Assembly: GCA_964644025.1 (NCBI GenBank)
Contig: CAZXVW010000017.1
Coordinates: forward strand, 1 to 36,368
Direction of reading: 5' to 3'
Length of the DNA stretch: 36,368 nucleotides
Source of the DNA: CAZXVW01 sp964644025
Lineage (GTDB): Bacteria; Acidobacteriota; Terriglobia; Bryobacterales; Bryobacteraceae
The translations under genes and the position numbers were made by a program. Position 1 is the stretch's first letter, and every line of letters starts with the position of its first letter. The notes under the pieces are model-generated. The model saw only the letters and a program-made list of their open reading frames with translations. It had not been told where the DNA came from and searched no databases. This document shows positions 16,412 to 23,555 of the stretch, in pieces.

Positions 16412-17914
16412 TCAAATTGGCTCCGGCAGCCGCTGCGTATCCCCGACCTGCTTCTGCCAGGCTTCAATCTTGGCCCGCAGCCGCCGGACCACATCGCGGT
16501 ACTGGCTCCGGTAGTACAGGTTGTGCAACTCGAGTGGGTCCTCCCGCCGGTTGAACAGCAGGCAGGTGTCGGTATCGTAGAGTGCCATCTTCCACCCGTC
16601 GGCCGTGAAGATGGCTCGCCCGTTCGGACCCTTGCCGCGGCTGTCCCACTCCGAGAAAATGTCTTGCTGCCGTGGTTGCCTGCCTTCCAGCACCGGAACC
16701 AGGCTCTCGCCGGGCAGGTTGTCCGGAACCGGCTTACCCATCAATTCGAGCAGTGTCGGGACAACGCTGATGTGACTGACCGGCCGGTCCACGGTGAAAT
16801 GAGCTTGCCGCCGGAACGGCACTCGCAGCAGGAAGGGGATCCGGACCGCCTCTTCGTACATCACCCCCTTGGCCAGGAGCTGGTGACTGCCCATTTGGTC
16901 GCCGTGGTCGCTGGTGAAAACGATGATCGTATTTTCCGCTTGGCCCGAGGTTTCCAGCGCCCACAGGATCCGGCTGACTGCCTGGTCCACCTGGCTGCAC
17001 AGCCCGGCGTAGTTGCGGCATATCCTTTGCCAGCCCGCCCGCGTCTTCAGGCTCTCGCCTCCGAAGCCTTTGGTGAGGTAACCCCGGCGCTTCTGCTGAT
17101 AATACTCTGGCTCTTTTTCTATAGGTGTCCCGGGATAATTGGCCGGCAGAGGCGCTTCCTCGGCCGTGTGGAGGTCGTTGTAGGGGCCGTAAAACGGCAT
17201 GTGCGGCTCCAGGAAATTCACGTGCAACAGCCACGGTTCCCGGCGGTGCTGCAGAAGGAACCGGGTGGCCTCGCGCGCCATGAAAGCCGGCTTGCAATGC
17301 TCCACGGGCAACCGCACGGCGAAACTACGGGAGAACTTGTTGTTCTTCGTGTCGTTCGGCTTGTAGCCCAGCTCCAGCAGAAATTGATGGTAGCTGCTGC
17401 GGGCGTTCTTGTCCCGGGCCGGCGAGAAGTATCTCGAGTACGTGTCCTCCGTGCTGACGCGTTCCTCAAAGCCATGCTGAGGGAAGATCTCATCGCCCAG
17501 GTGCCACTTGCCGATGTAGCCGGTGCGGTAAGCGTCGTCGTTCAGTAACTCGGGCAGCGTCTTCGTCTCCGCGCGCAACGGGATATTGTTCTGCACGCAC
17601 CCGTTCTGGTGCGGCCACAACCCCGTAAGCACGGTGGAGCGGGCGGGTGTGCACACTGGCTGGGTGTCATAGCAGCGGCGGAACACCACGCTCTCGGCGG
17701 CGAGTTGATTCAACGTGGGTACCCGGAAACGGTGATTGCCGTAAGCGGCCAGCGTATCGGCCCGCTGCTCGTCGGTCCACAAAAACAGGAGGTTGGGCTT
17801 GTCGCCGGGCTTGCGGCTCGCGCCCCTCAGGATGGCCGGCCCGCCCGCCAGGGGGGCGGCGGCCAGCGACAGAATTGCTCGTCTGGTTGTGATCATCGAT
17901 TTCACTATTATCAC
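16412..17914 (-). CDS. exported sulfatase (S1 family, Cys-type)
   Basis: The 500-residue protein is a type I sulfatase that hydrolyses sulfate esters, probably on glycans. A Tat-like signal lies near the N terminus (TTRRAILSLAAAP). The metal-binding start of the domain is LLFLWTDEQRAD. The activation site is C88-T-P-A-R, which fits the CxPxR rule for conversion of Cys to formylglycine by FGE. Later landmarks are GKWHLGDE, FTSDHGDQMGSH and a C-terminal subdomain. The GTG at 17914 overlaps the upstream stop codon (GTGA), favouring coupled translation; an ATG at 17896 is the alternative and keeps the signal. It is the third gene of a minus-strand run with a fucosidase. The substrate is unproven. 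Confidence 0.9.
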   Translation of the reverse strand: MIIVKSMITTRRAILSLAAAPLAGGPAILRGASRKPGDKPNLLFLWTDEQRADTLAAYGNHRFRVPTLNQLAAESVVFRRCYDTQPVCTPARSTVLTGLWPHQNGCVQNNIPLRAETKTLPELLNDDAYRTGYIGKWHLGDEIFPQHGFEERVSTEDTYSRYFSPARDKNARSSYHQFLLELGYKPNDTKNNKFSRSFAVRLPVEHCKPAFMAREATRFLLQHRREPWLLHVNFLEPHMPFYGPYNDLHTAEEAPLPANYPGTPIEKEPEYYQQKRRGYLTKGFGGESLKTRAGWQRICRNYAGLCSQVDQAVSRILWALETSGQAENTIIVFTSDHGDQMGSHQLLAKGVMYEEAVRIPFLLRVPFRRQAHFTVDRPVSHISVVPTLLELMGKPVPDNLPGESLVPVLEGRQPRQQDIFSEWDSRGKGPNGRAIFTADGWKMALYDTDTCLLFNRREDPLELHNLYYRSQYRDVVRRLRAKIEAWQKQVGDTQRLPEPI

Positions 17915-19086
17915 TTCGCGCGCGCCGGCGCCAGGAACGTGGTGTCGGCCACCGCCTCGCCGTTAAGCCGGGCCGCCTGTTCCACCATGCGGCGGGCGTA
18001 GTTCGCCACTATCCGTACACCCTCTTCGTAACGCATGTTCGGATTGGCCGGACCTCCGTTGTAAGCGCCCACGGCCTGGGCCACGTCCCCGCCGAAACGG
18101 TCCAGCAGTTCACGGAACAACAGCCCGGCGTAGGTGGTCAGCCACGCCGGATGAATTTCGTTCAGATCGAGCTGCTCCGGGGGCCGCAGGTGTGCGGGCA
18201 GCAGCGAATAGTCCCACCGGCTTTCCAGATAGAGCTTATGCGCATAGCGCAGCGTCTCCCGGGTAATCTGCCATACGCCGGAAGCGTTGTTCAGCACCAG
18301 CGCGCGCCCGCCGCGCCGCCGCAAGACGATGTCGCCGGGCTGCGGCCGGCGTTTCCAGACCGCATGCTCCAGGTCGCCTGGCACGTCCATGTAATTGTTT
18401 TCCATGGCGCCGATGCCGAGAAAGAAATCAAGCGGCAGCCAGAAGAAATCGGCCACCGTGATCACGTCGCTCGCCAGGGCTTGGGCCTGTTCCTCGGATA
18501 AGGTCGGCGGCACTGGCTGAATTCCCTTCCGCACGCGCGGGTCCGTGCGGGACTTGAAGATCACGAAGCGCCGGACTGCTTCCTGGAGCTCCCCTGGCGA
18601 GAGGCCCTCGAGCCGCTCTTCTACCGGCAGGTTGTAGGCCGCCCGGAACGCCTGGCTCTGCTGCCGCCACCGGCGCACGTCGCTCTCCGGCGCCAGGCGC
18701 CACTCGTAGGAAGGGATGTAGCCCTCCGCCCGGAGCTTCTCGAGCAACGGGATGGCCGTGAGGATGTTGTTTTCCGGCCGGATGAGGATCGGGTAGACCG
18801 GCTGCCCGTTCTTCACTCTGCGGGTCAGGAGCACTTCGGCCGGCTGGACGGCGCGGCGCGTCCGAAGGTAGTCGTAGTTGAAATAGGCGTAAAGCTCGTC
18901 GTCGAAGCTGGCTACGGTGGCCACGAACGCCGCGCCCGGCGCCGCGACCACCGCCTTGCCCGGTTGCAGTTCACAGCGGAGGGCCGGGGCCGGTGGTGAC
19001 AGCGCCAGCGCCCGGGGCCGCAGGTAGTAAGCGGCGCCCGCCGCGCCCACCGCCAGGAGCAGCAAAATGAAAACCAGCCGCTTCAC
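17911..19086 (-). CDS. lytic transglycosylase with SLT domain
   Basis: Lytic transglycosylases cut the MurNAc-GlcNAc bond of peptidoglycan to 1,6-anhydro ends. The 391-residue protein has an N-terminal membrane anchor or signal (residues 4-20), an uncharacterised middle part and a C-terminal lysozyme-like SLT domain. The expected catalytic glutamate is E229 in GAMENNY. The downstream motifs ASGVWQIT and AVGAYNGGPANPN are the conserved SLT signatures. It sits between the fucosidase and the sulfatase on the same strand and shares a GTGA overlap with the sulfatase, an unusual partner for glycan-degrading genes. Its role there might be envelope remodelling, which is inference. Confidence 0.88.
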   Translation of the reverse strand: MKRLVFILLLLAVGAAGAAYYLRPRALALSPPAPALRCELQPGKAVVAAPGAAFVATVASFDDELYAYFNYDYLRTRRAVQPAEVLLTRRVKNGQPVYPILIRPENNILTAIPLLEKLRAEGYIPSYEWRLAPESDVRRWRQQSQAFRAAYNLPVEERLEGLSPGELQEAVRRFVIFKSRTDPRVRKGIQPVPPTLSEEQAQALASDVITVADFFWLPLDFFLGIGAMENNYMDVPGDLEHAVWKRRPQPGDIVLRRRGGRALVLNNASGVWQITRETLRYAHKLYLESRWDYSLLPAHLRPPEQLDLNEIHPAWLTTYAGLLFRELLDRFGGDVAQAVGAYNGGPANPNMRYEEGVRIVANYARRMVEQAARLNGEAVADTTFLAPARAK

Positions 19087-19107
19087 CTGTTCTCATTGTC
19101 TCGCACT

Positions 19108-19132
19108 GCAGCCGCGGCGGGCCGGCGGCTGC
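19108..19132. terminator. 8-bp GC hairpin between fucosidase and transglycosylase genes
   Basis: GCAGCCGC (19108-19115) and GCGGCTGC (19125-19132) pair perfectly around a 9-nt loop. It lies 12 nt past the fucosidase stop on the minus strand. There is no U-tract on either side, so it could lower read-through or stabilise the fucosidase mRNA rather than fully terminate. Confidence 0.35.
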
Positions 19133-19144
19133 GGGCGGCCGGGC

Positions 19145-20665
19145 TTACTGGAACGAGACTTTGAAGGCGTAGGCGTAGTCGCCGGGCTTGTTCGCCGGCA
19201 GATTCACCACCAGGGCCTCGGCCGTTTGCTGGAACTTCAGTTCCCCGGGGTTGCCAAGGAGCTGGATGCTGGCGATCTTCCGGCTTTCATAGTTCGAGCC
19301 GGCCGCCAGCGACTTGACGCTCATCTGCTTGCCCGGCCACCCCAGCGCGATGATGTACAGGTTGCCGCCCTTGGTCGTGAACCGGATGTCCTTAGCCGTG
19401 TAGCCCTTGTCTTTCCGTTCCGAGAAGGCGCCTTTGGCGATCTTGGTGGGGCCTTCGCCGAAGACTTTCCACGGCCGGGTGCCGTAAATGGCCTCCCCGT
19501 TGACCCGCAGCCAGTCGCCGATCTTCAGCAGGATCTGCTGCGCTGGCTCCGGAATCGTGCCGTCGGCCTTTGGCCCCACGTTCAGCAGCAGGCAGCCATT
19601 CTTGCTGACGATATCGGCCAGTACGTCCACCAGATCATCGACGGACTTGAACTCGTCGTCCTTGATGTATCCCCAGGACTTCTTGCTGACCGACGTGTCC
19701 GTCTGCCAGACCATCTCCCGGATGTCGTCCAGCCTGCCGCGCTCGATGTCCAGCACGGCGGTGCCTTCCGGAAACGAGCCCGACCGCACGTCCTTGTATT
19801 GCAGCACCGGTTCCACGCCCCACTCCGCCGACCGGTTGTAGTAATAGGCGGCGAGCTTCTTCAGGTAAGGCTGGAACTCGGGCACGTTGATGCCGAAGTC
19901 AAACCAGAGGATCTCCGGCCGGTACTTGTCGATGATGTCGGTGGTGCGGGCGAACCACCGGTCCATGAATTCCTGCGTCGGCGGATCCTTGGGCGGCCGC
20001 ATTTCGCCGTACAGCCCCTGGAACGCCGGATCCGCCGTGTCGAAATCGTCGTCGCGGGTGTAGTAGCTCCGGTTGAAGGCGTAATGCGAGGAAAGGCCGA
20101 AGTGCATCCCGTGCGCCAGGACGGCTTTCTTCAACTCACCGGCCACGTCGCGCTTCGGGCCCATGTTGACCGCGTTCCATTTCGTCACGGAGGAGTTGTA
20201 CATGGCAAAGCCGTCGTGGTGCTCGGCCACCGGCACGACGTATCGCGCGCCGGCTTTCTGGAACAGTTCGGCCCACTGCTCCGGGTCGAACTTTTCCGCC
20301 TTGAACATCGGGATGAAATCCTTGTAGCCGAATTCCTTTTGCGGGCCGTAGGTCTTGCGGTGGTAGACATAGCAGGGGTCCGGTTCCTGGCTGATTAGCT
20401 CCCCGCGGCCGTTGATGCGGTGCTTCAGGTACATCCGCCGCGGGTACCATTCGTTGCCGAAGGCCGGAACAGCGTAAACGCCCCAGTGGAGGAAGATGCC
20501 GAACTTGGCGTCCTCAAACCACTGCGGGGCCTCGTACTGCCGGAGGGAATCCCAGGTCGGCTCATATTTTGGCTTCGGGGCGGTGGCCGCCTGCTCGCCG
20601 GTCCCTCCGCAGGATACCGACAGCAGCATCAGCGTCACCATGCTGGCAAATTGGATCTTACGCAT
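19145..20665 (-). CDS. alpha-L-fucosidase lipoprotein (GH29)
   Basis: GH29 enzymes release terminal alpha-L-fucose by a retaining mechanism. The 506-residue protein has a lipoprotein signal with lipobox LSVSC (C19), so it is likely anchored in the envelope. The GH29 barrel shows KFGIFLHWGVYAVPAFGNEWYP, VPVAEHHDGFAMY, then ILWFDFGIN with D256 as the likely nucleophile. LLLNVGPKADGTI and WLRVNGEAIYG, both very typical, follow. A C-terminal beta domain completes it. The ATG at 20665 gives the lipoprotein signal and has GAGGA upstream; the open frame to 20785 is non-coding in character. It heads a minus-strand run with transglycosylase and sulfatase. The acid/base residue cannot be assigned safely. 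Confidence 0.92.
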   Translation of the reverse strand: MRKIQFASMVTLMLLSVSCGGTGEQAATAPKPKYEPTWDSLRQYEAPQWFEDAKFGIFLHWGVYAVPAFGNEWYPRRMYLKHRINGRGELISQEPDPCYVYHRKTYGPQKEFGYKDFIPMFKAEKFDPEQWAELFQKAGARYVVPVAEHHDGFAMYNSSVTKWNAVNMGPKRDVAGELKKAVLAHGMHFGLSSHYAFNRSYYTRDDDFDTADPAFQGLYGEMRPPKDPPTQEFMDRWFARTTDIIDKYRPEILWFDFGINVPEFQPYLKKLAAYYYNRSAEWGVEPVLQYKDVRSGSFPEGTAVLDIERGRLDDIREMVWQTDTSVSKKSWGYIKDDEFKSVDDLVDVLADIVSKNGCLLLNVGPKADGTIPEPAQQILLKIGDWLRVNGEAIYGTRPWKVFGEGPTKIAKGAFSERKDKGYTAKDIRFTTKGGNLYIIALGWPGKQMSVKSLAAGSNYESRKIASIQLLGNPGELKFQQTAEALVVNLPANKPGDYAYAFKVSFQ

Positions 20666-20755
20666 TGCTTTTCGTCCTCGGTCGTGTTCGATTCTCGGGT
20701 TGCGGTTCGGGCGTCGCCGGGGCCTGGACCCGCCCCGGTCGCGCCAAGGATTGCG

Positions 20756-20766
20756 CGTTAACGTTA
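20756..20766. promoter_or_regulatory. putative repressor operator in front of the fucosidase gene
   Basis: Two overlapping palindromes, CGTTAACG (20756-20763) and TAACGTTA (20759-20766), lie about 10-20 bp past the predicted transcription start. The central AACGTT resembles LacI-family operators, which often control sugar genes. No regulator gene is in the window. Confidence 0.3.
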
Positions 20767-20783
20767 TAGTTTCTATGCCCGCC

Positions 20784-20813
20784 ATCGTACCGGTTGCCTC
20801 CGGGCCTTGTCAA
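20784..20813 (-). promoter_or_regulatory. sigma-70-like promoter of the fucosidase gene
   Basis: On the minus strand a perfect TTGACA (20813-20808) is followed after 18 bp by TACGAT (20789-20784). Predicted start is near 20777, leaving a leader of about 110 nt before the ATG at 20665. Confidence 0.5.
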
Positions 20814-20958
20814 AGAGTCGGCCACGGGCCTGGGGGGCGCAAACCAGGCCGCCGCCATCTCCGCTGGTGTGACCAAAGTCATCGACCCCAGCCGCCCCCA
20901 GGCCTCATTCTGAAATCAGACGGCCATGCTGGCAGGGTGGCCTGAAACGGAGCAACCA

Positions 20959-22182
20959 ATGAGCGAACTGATCGACAACCGGGCCCACCGCGTCCGGACA
21001 TTGAAAGAAATCATCAAGAAGCTGCACGCTGGCGCGCCGCCGGAAACCGTCAGGGCGCGGCTAAAGGAGATCGTCCAGCAGACCGACTATTCCGAGATCG
21101 TGGCCATGGAGCAGGAGCTGATGGCTGACGGAATGCCGGTGAGCGAGGTCCAGGCAATGTGCGACCTGCACTCGCAGGTGACTCGCGAAGTCCTTGTCGC
21201 CCCGCCGGCGGCTCCCTTGCCGCCGGGGCATCCGCTCGATACCCTGCGGCGGGAGAATGAAGCCCTCCGTGGCGTTATCCTGGCGATGCGGCAGGTGATG
21301 GCCGAGCTGAACAAGCTCCCAGACGAAGCCGATCCCGGCCCGCTCCTGCTCCGCTGGCGCCTGGCCGCCAACGACCTGATGGACGTTGACAAGCACTACC
21401 AGCGCAAGGAACACACCTTCTTCCCCTGCCTGGAGCGGCATGGCATCACCGGTCCGTCCAAGGTGATGTGGGGCAAGCACGACGAAATCCGCGCCCTGTT
21501 GAAGGACCTCAGCGCGGCGCTTGAACAGCGGGAGGCTGCCATGGCGGCGTGGAAGACCCTCGCCTCTACGATGGCCGAAACTGCGCTGAGGGCCGTGGAA
21601 GAGATGATCTACAAGGAGGAGAACATCCTTCAACCAATGTGTCTGGATACGTTTACCGAGGACGACTGGGGTGAGATCTGGTCCTCGTCGCCGCGTTACG
21701 GCTGGTGCCTGGTCGAGCCGCGCGAGGGATACCAGCCCCCGGAAACCGTCGTCCGCAAGGGATTGAAGCTGCCCTCTTCAAAGGCCGTCGAGCTTCCCAC
21801 GGGCAGTCTCACTCTCGAGCAGCTTCTCGGTGTCTTCTCAACTCTGCCGGTGGACATCACCTTTGTGGATGCCAACGACCGGGTGGCTTTCTTCTCCGAA
21901 GGCCCGGAACGCGTTTTCGCCCGCAGCAAGGCGGTCATCGGCCGCAAGGTGCAGTACTGCCATCCGCCGCGCAGCGTCTCCGTAGTCGAGCAAATCTTGT
22001 CGGACTTTCGCGAGGGACGTCAGAACGTCGCTGAGTTCTGGATCAACTTCCAGGGACGCTTTGTTCACATCCGCTACTTCGCGGTCCGCGATGCCGGCGC
22101 CCACTACATCGGCACGCTTGAGGTAACCCAGGACGTCACCCGGATCCGGCAGCTCGAAGGGGAACGAAGACTGCTTCAGTAG
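20959..22182 (+). CDS. DUF438 - hemerythrin - PAS domain protein
   Basis: The 407-residue protein has three parts. Residues 1 to about 75 match DUF438 (HRVRTLKEIIKKLH, then YSEIVAMEQELMADG). Residues about 90-240 form a hemerythrin-like HHE four-helix region with candidate iron ligands in RKEHTFFPCLERHG, WGKHDEIR and YKEENILQPM. Residues about 285-400 form a PAS domain (ITFVDANDRVAFFSEGPERVFAR, later YIGTLEVTQDVT). There is no kinase or other output domain. The ATG at 20959 has ACGGAG upstream and is preferred to 20926. Oxygen, nitric oxide or iron sensing is plausible from family knowledge. It is apparently a single-gene unit, divergent from the fucosidase. Confidence 0.88.
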   Translation: MSELIDNRAHRVRTLKEIIKKLHAGAPPETVRARLKEIVQQTDYSEIVAMEQELMADGMPVSEVQAMCDLHSQVTREVLVAPPAAPLPPGHPLDTLRRENEALRGVILAMRQVMAELNKLPDEADPGPLLLRWRLAANDLMDVDKHYQRKEHTFFPCLERHGITGPSKVMWGKHDEIRALLKDLSAALEQREAAMAAWKTLASTMAETALRAVEEMIYKEENILQPMCLDTFTEDDWGEIWSSSPRYGWCLVEPREGYQPPETVVRKGLKLPSSKAVELPTGSLTLEQLLGVFSTLPVDITFVDANDRVAFFSEGPERVFARSKAVIGRKVQYCHPPRSVSVVEQILSDFREGRQNVAEFWINFQGRFVHIRYFAVRDAGAHYIGTLEVTQDVTRIRQLEGERRLLQ

Positions 22183-22293
22183 GAGACGGCGGCCCGGCCC
22201 GCGGTGTCGTAATGCCCGGACGGTAGAGCCGGCGGGAACCCAATTTTGACCCTCCGACGCTATCGCAACTGCGGGAGTGGGGCACTCTCGTGA

Positions 22294-22302
22294 TGGTATA
22301 AT
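22294..22302 (+). promoter_or_regulatory. extended -10 promoter of the VWFA-related gene
   Basis: TGG directly precedes a perfect TATAAT (22297-22302), giving the TGn-TATAAT form that works without a good -35. No convincing -35 hexamer is present. A leader of about 125 nt would precede the GTG at 22435. Confidence 0.42.
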
Positions 22303-22434
22303 CACTTCCGGCGGGCGAAGGGAGCCGTAAGTTCGAGCCCTGATTCGTTGCGGGGTTTGCTCGGAAACCGGATCAGGAGTGAGAGCCGGAAGCATGGTGG
22401 AGTGGATCGGCCGTTTGCAAAGGGGGCGTCCTTG

Positions 22435-23535
22435 GTGCAGCGAATTCCTTTAACATTGCAGGCTGTCTGGTTGGCGATGACGGCAGTTCCCGTGCTGCTG
22501 GGGCAACAGCCGGCCGCGGCGACAAAACCACCACCGGAGCCGGTTGCGGATCCCGGATTCGTCATCCGGACCGAAACGCAGCTCGTACTGGTTCCTTTCC
22601 AGGCGGTCCGCAAGAGCCAGTTCGTGCCGGATCTCCGAAAGGAGGATATCCAGATCCTCGAGGACGGCAAGCCGCAGCGCATCGCGGTTTTCGAGGCTCC
22701 GTCTGGGCCGGAGAAACAGGCCCGAGCCATCCCGGTCGAGGTTATCCTCCTGCTCGATGTCAGCCTCAGCGTTATGAACAAGGACCTGCTGGACCCGGTG
22801 CTCATCAAAGAGACCTTCTTCGATGAGCTCGGCGGGAACGTCACCGTCGCCGTCTACGGCTTCGCCCAGAAATGGAGACGCTTCTGCGGGCCGACCAATG
22901 ATCCGGCACGGTTGGAAAAGGCGCTGATGGAGGTTTACGGCTACCAGGCGCTGGGAACCCGGTTGTATGAGGCGATTATCGCTACTTGCCGGGATGCGGC
23001 GAAGTCGGGAGGGAATGTAAACCGCCTGATGGTGGTTTTCTCCGACGGCTTCTCCACCACCAAGGCGCTTCCCAAAAAGGCCGTGGAAGCCGCGCGACGC
23101 TATGGGATCACGCTTTACCCGGTGATTCTGGGACACGACCGGCTGGCCCAGAGGGCAGGGGGCGGCGGAGGCGGTATGGGCGGCGGCCGAATGCGCAACG
23201 TGTGGGGCGGCCGGAAGTTGCCGGGGATCGGCGGACCCGGCGGGTTTGAGACCCGCCAGTCGCAGGTACACGCCCAGGAATTCCAAATGGCGCAATTCGC
23301 CGCCCTCGGGGAGCAGACCGGCGGGCGGAGCTTTGATCCGCCGGAGGTGAACAGCCTCATGATACGCGCCATTCTGAATGCGGTGGTCACGCAGGTGCGG
23401 AACCAGTACGTGGCCGGCTACTACCCTTCCGGCGAGGCCGGCAAGAAGAAGCCGCGCAAGGTCGAGGTCAAACTGGCAAAGAACGCCAGGAGGAAGGCCA
23501 AGATCCAGGGCGGGCGGCGGCTCGTCGTCGACTGA
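22435..23535 (+). CDS. secreted VWFA-related Acidobacterial domain protein
   Basis: The 366-residue protein has a signal peptide (to about LLGQQPAAA, residue 29), then a short beta domain (LVLVPFQAV, LRKEDIQILEDGKPQRI). A von Willebrand A domain follows, with the metal-ion adhesion motif D108-V-S110-L-S112. This layout, including the ILEDGKPQ segment, is the signature of the VWFA-related family known mainly from Acidobacteria, where it occurs in many copies; function is unknown. A Gly/Arg-rich loop (about residues 240-270) interrupts the A domain before AQFAALGEQTGGR. The GTG at 22435 is preferred because AAAGGGGG precedes it and the signal peptide starts there; a TTG lies further upstream at 22348. 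It converges on the DUF3604 gene with a 20-bp gap. Confidence 0.88.
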   Translation: MQRIPLTLQAVWLAMTAVPVLLGQQPAAATKPPPEPVADPGFVIRTETQLVLVPFQAVRKSQFVPDLRKEDIQILEDGKPQRIAVFEAPSGPEKQARAIPVEVILLLDVSLSVMNKDLLDPVLIKETFFDELGGNVTVAVYGFAQKWRRFCGPTNDPARLEKALMEVYGYQALGTRLYEAIIATCRDAAKSGGNVNRLMVVFSDGFSTTKALPKKAVEAARRYGITLYPVILGHDRLAQRAGGGGGGMGGGRMRNVWGGRKLPGIGGPGGFETRQSQVHAQEFQMAQFAALGEQTGGRSFDPPEVNSLMIRAILNAVVTQVRNQYVAGYYPSGEAGKKKPRKVEVKLAKNARRKAKIQGGRRLVVD

Positions 23536-23555
23536 GTGAATCCTGGGCTAATGGG

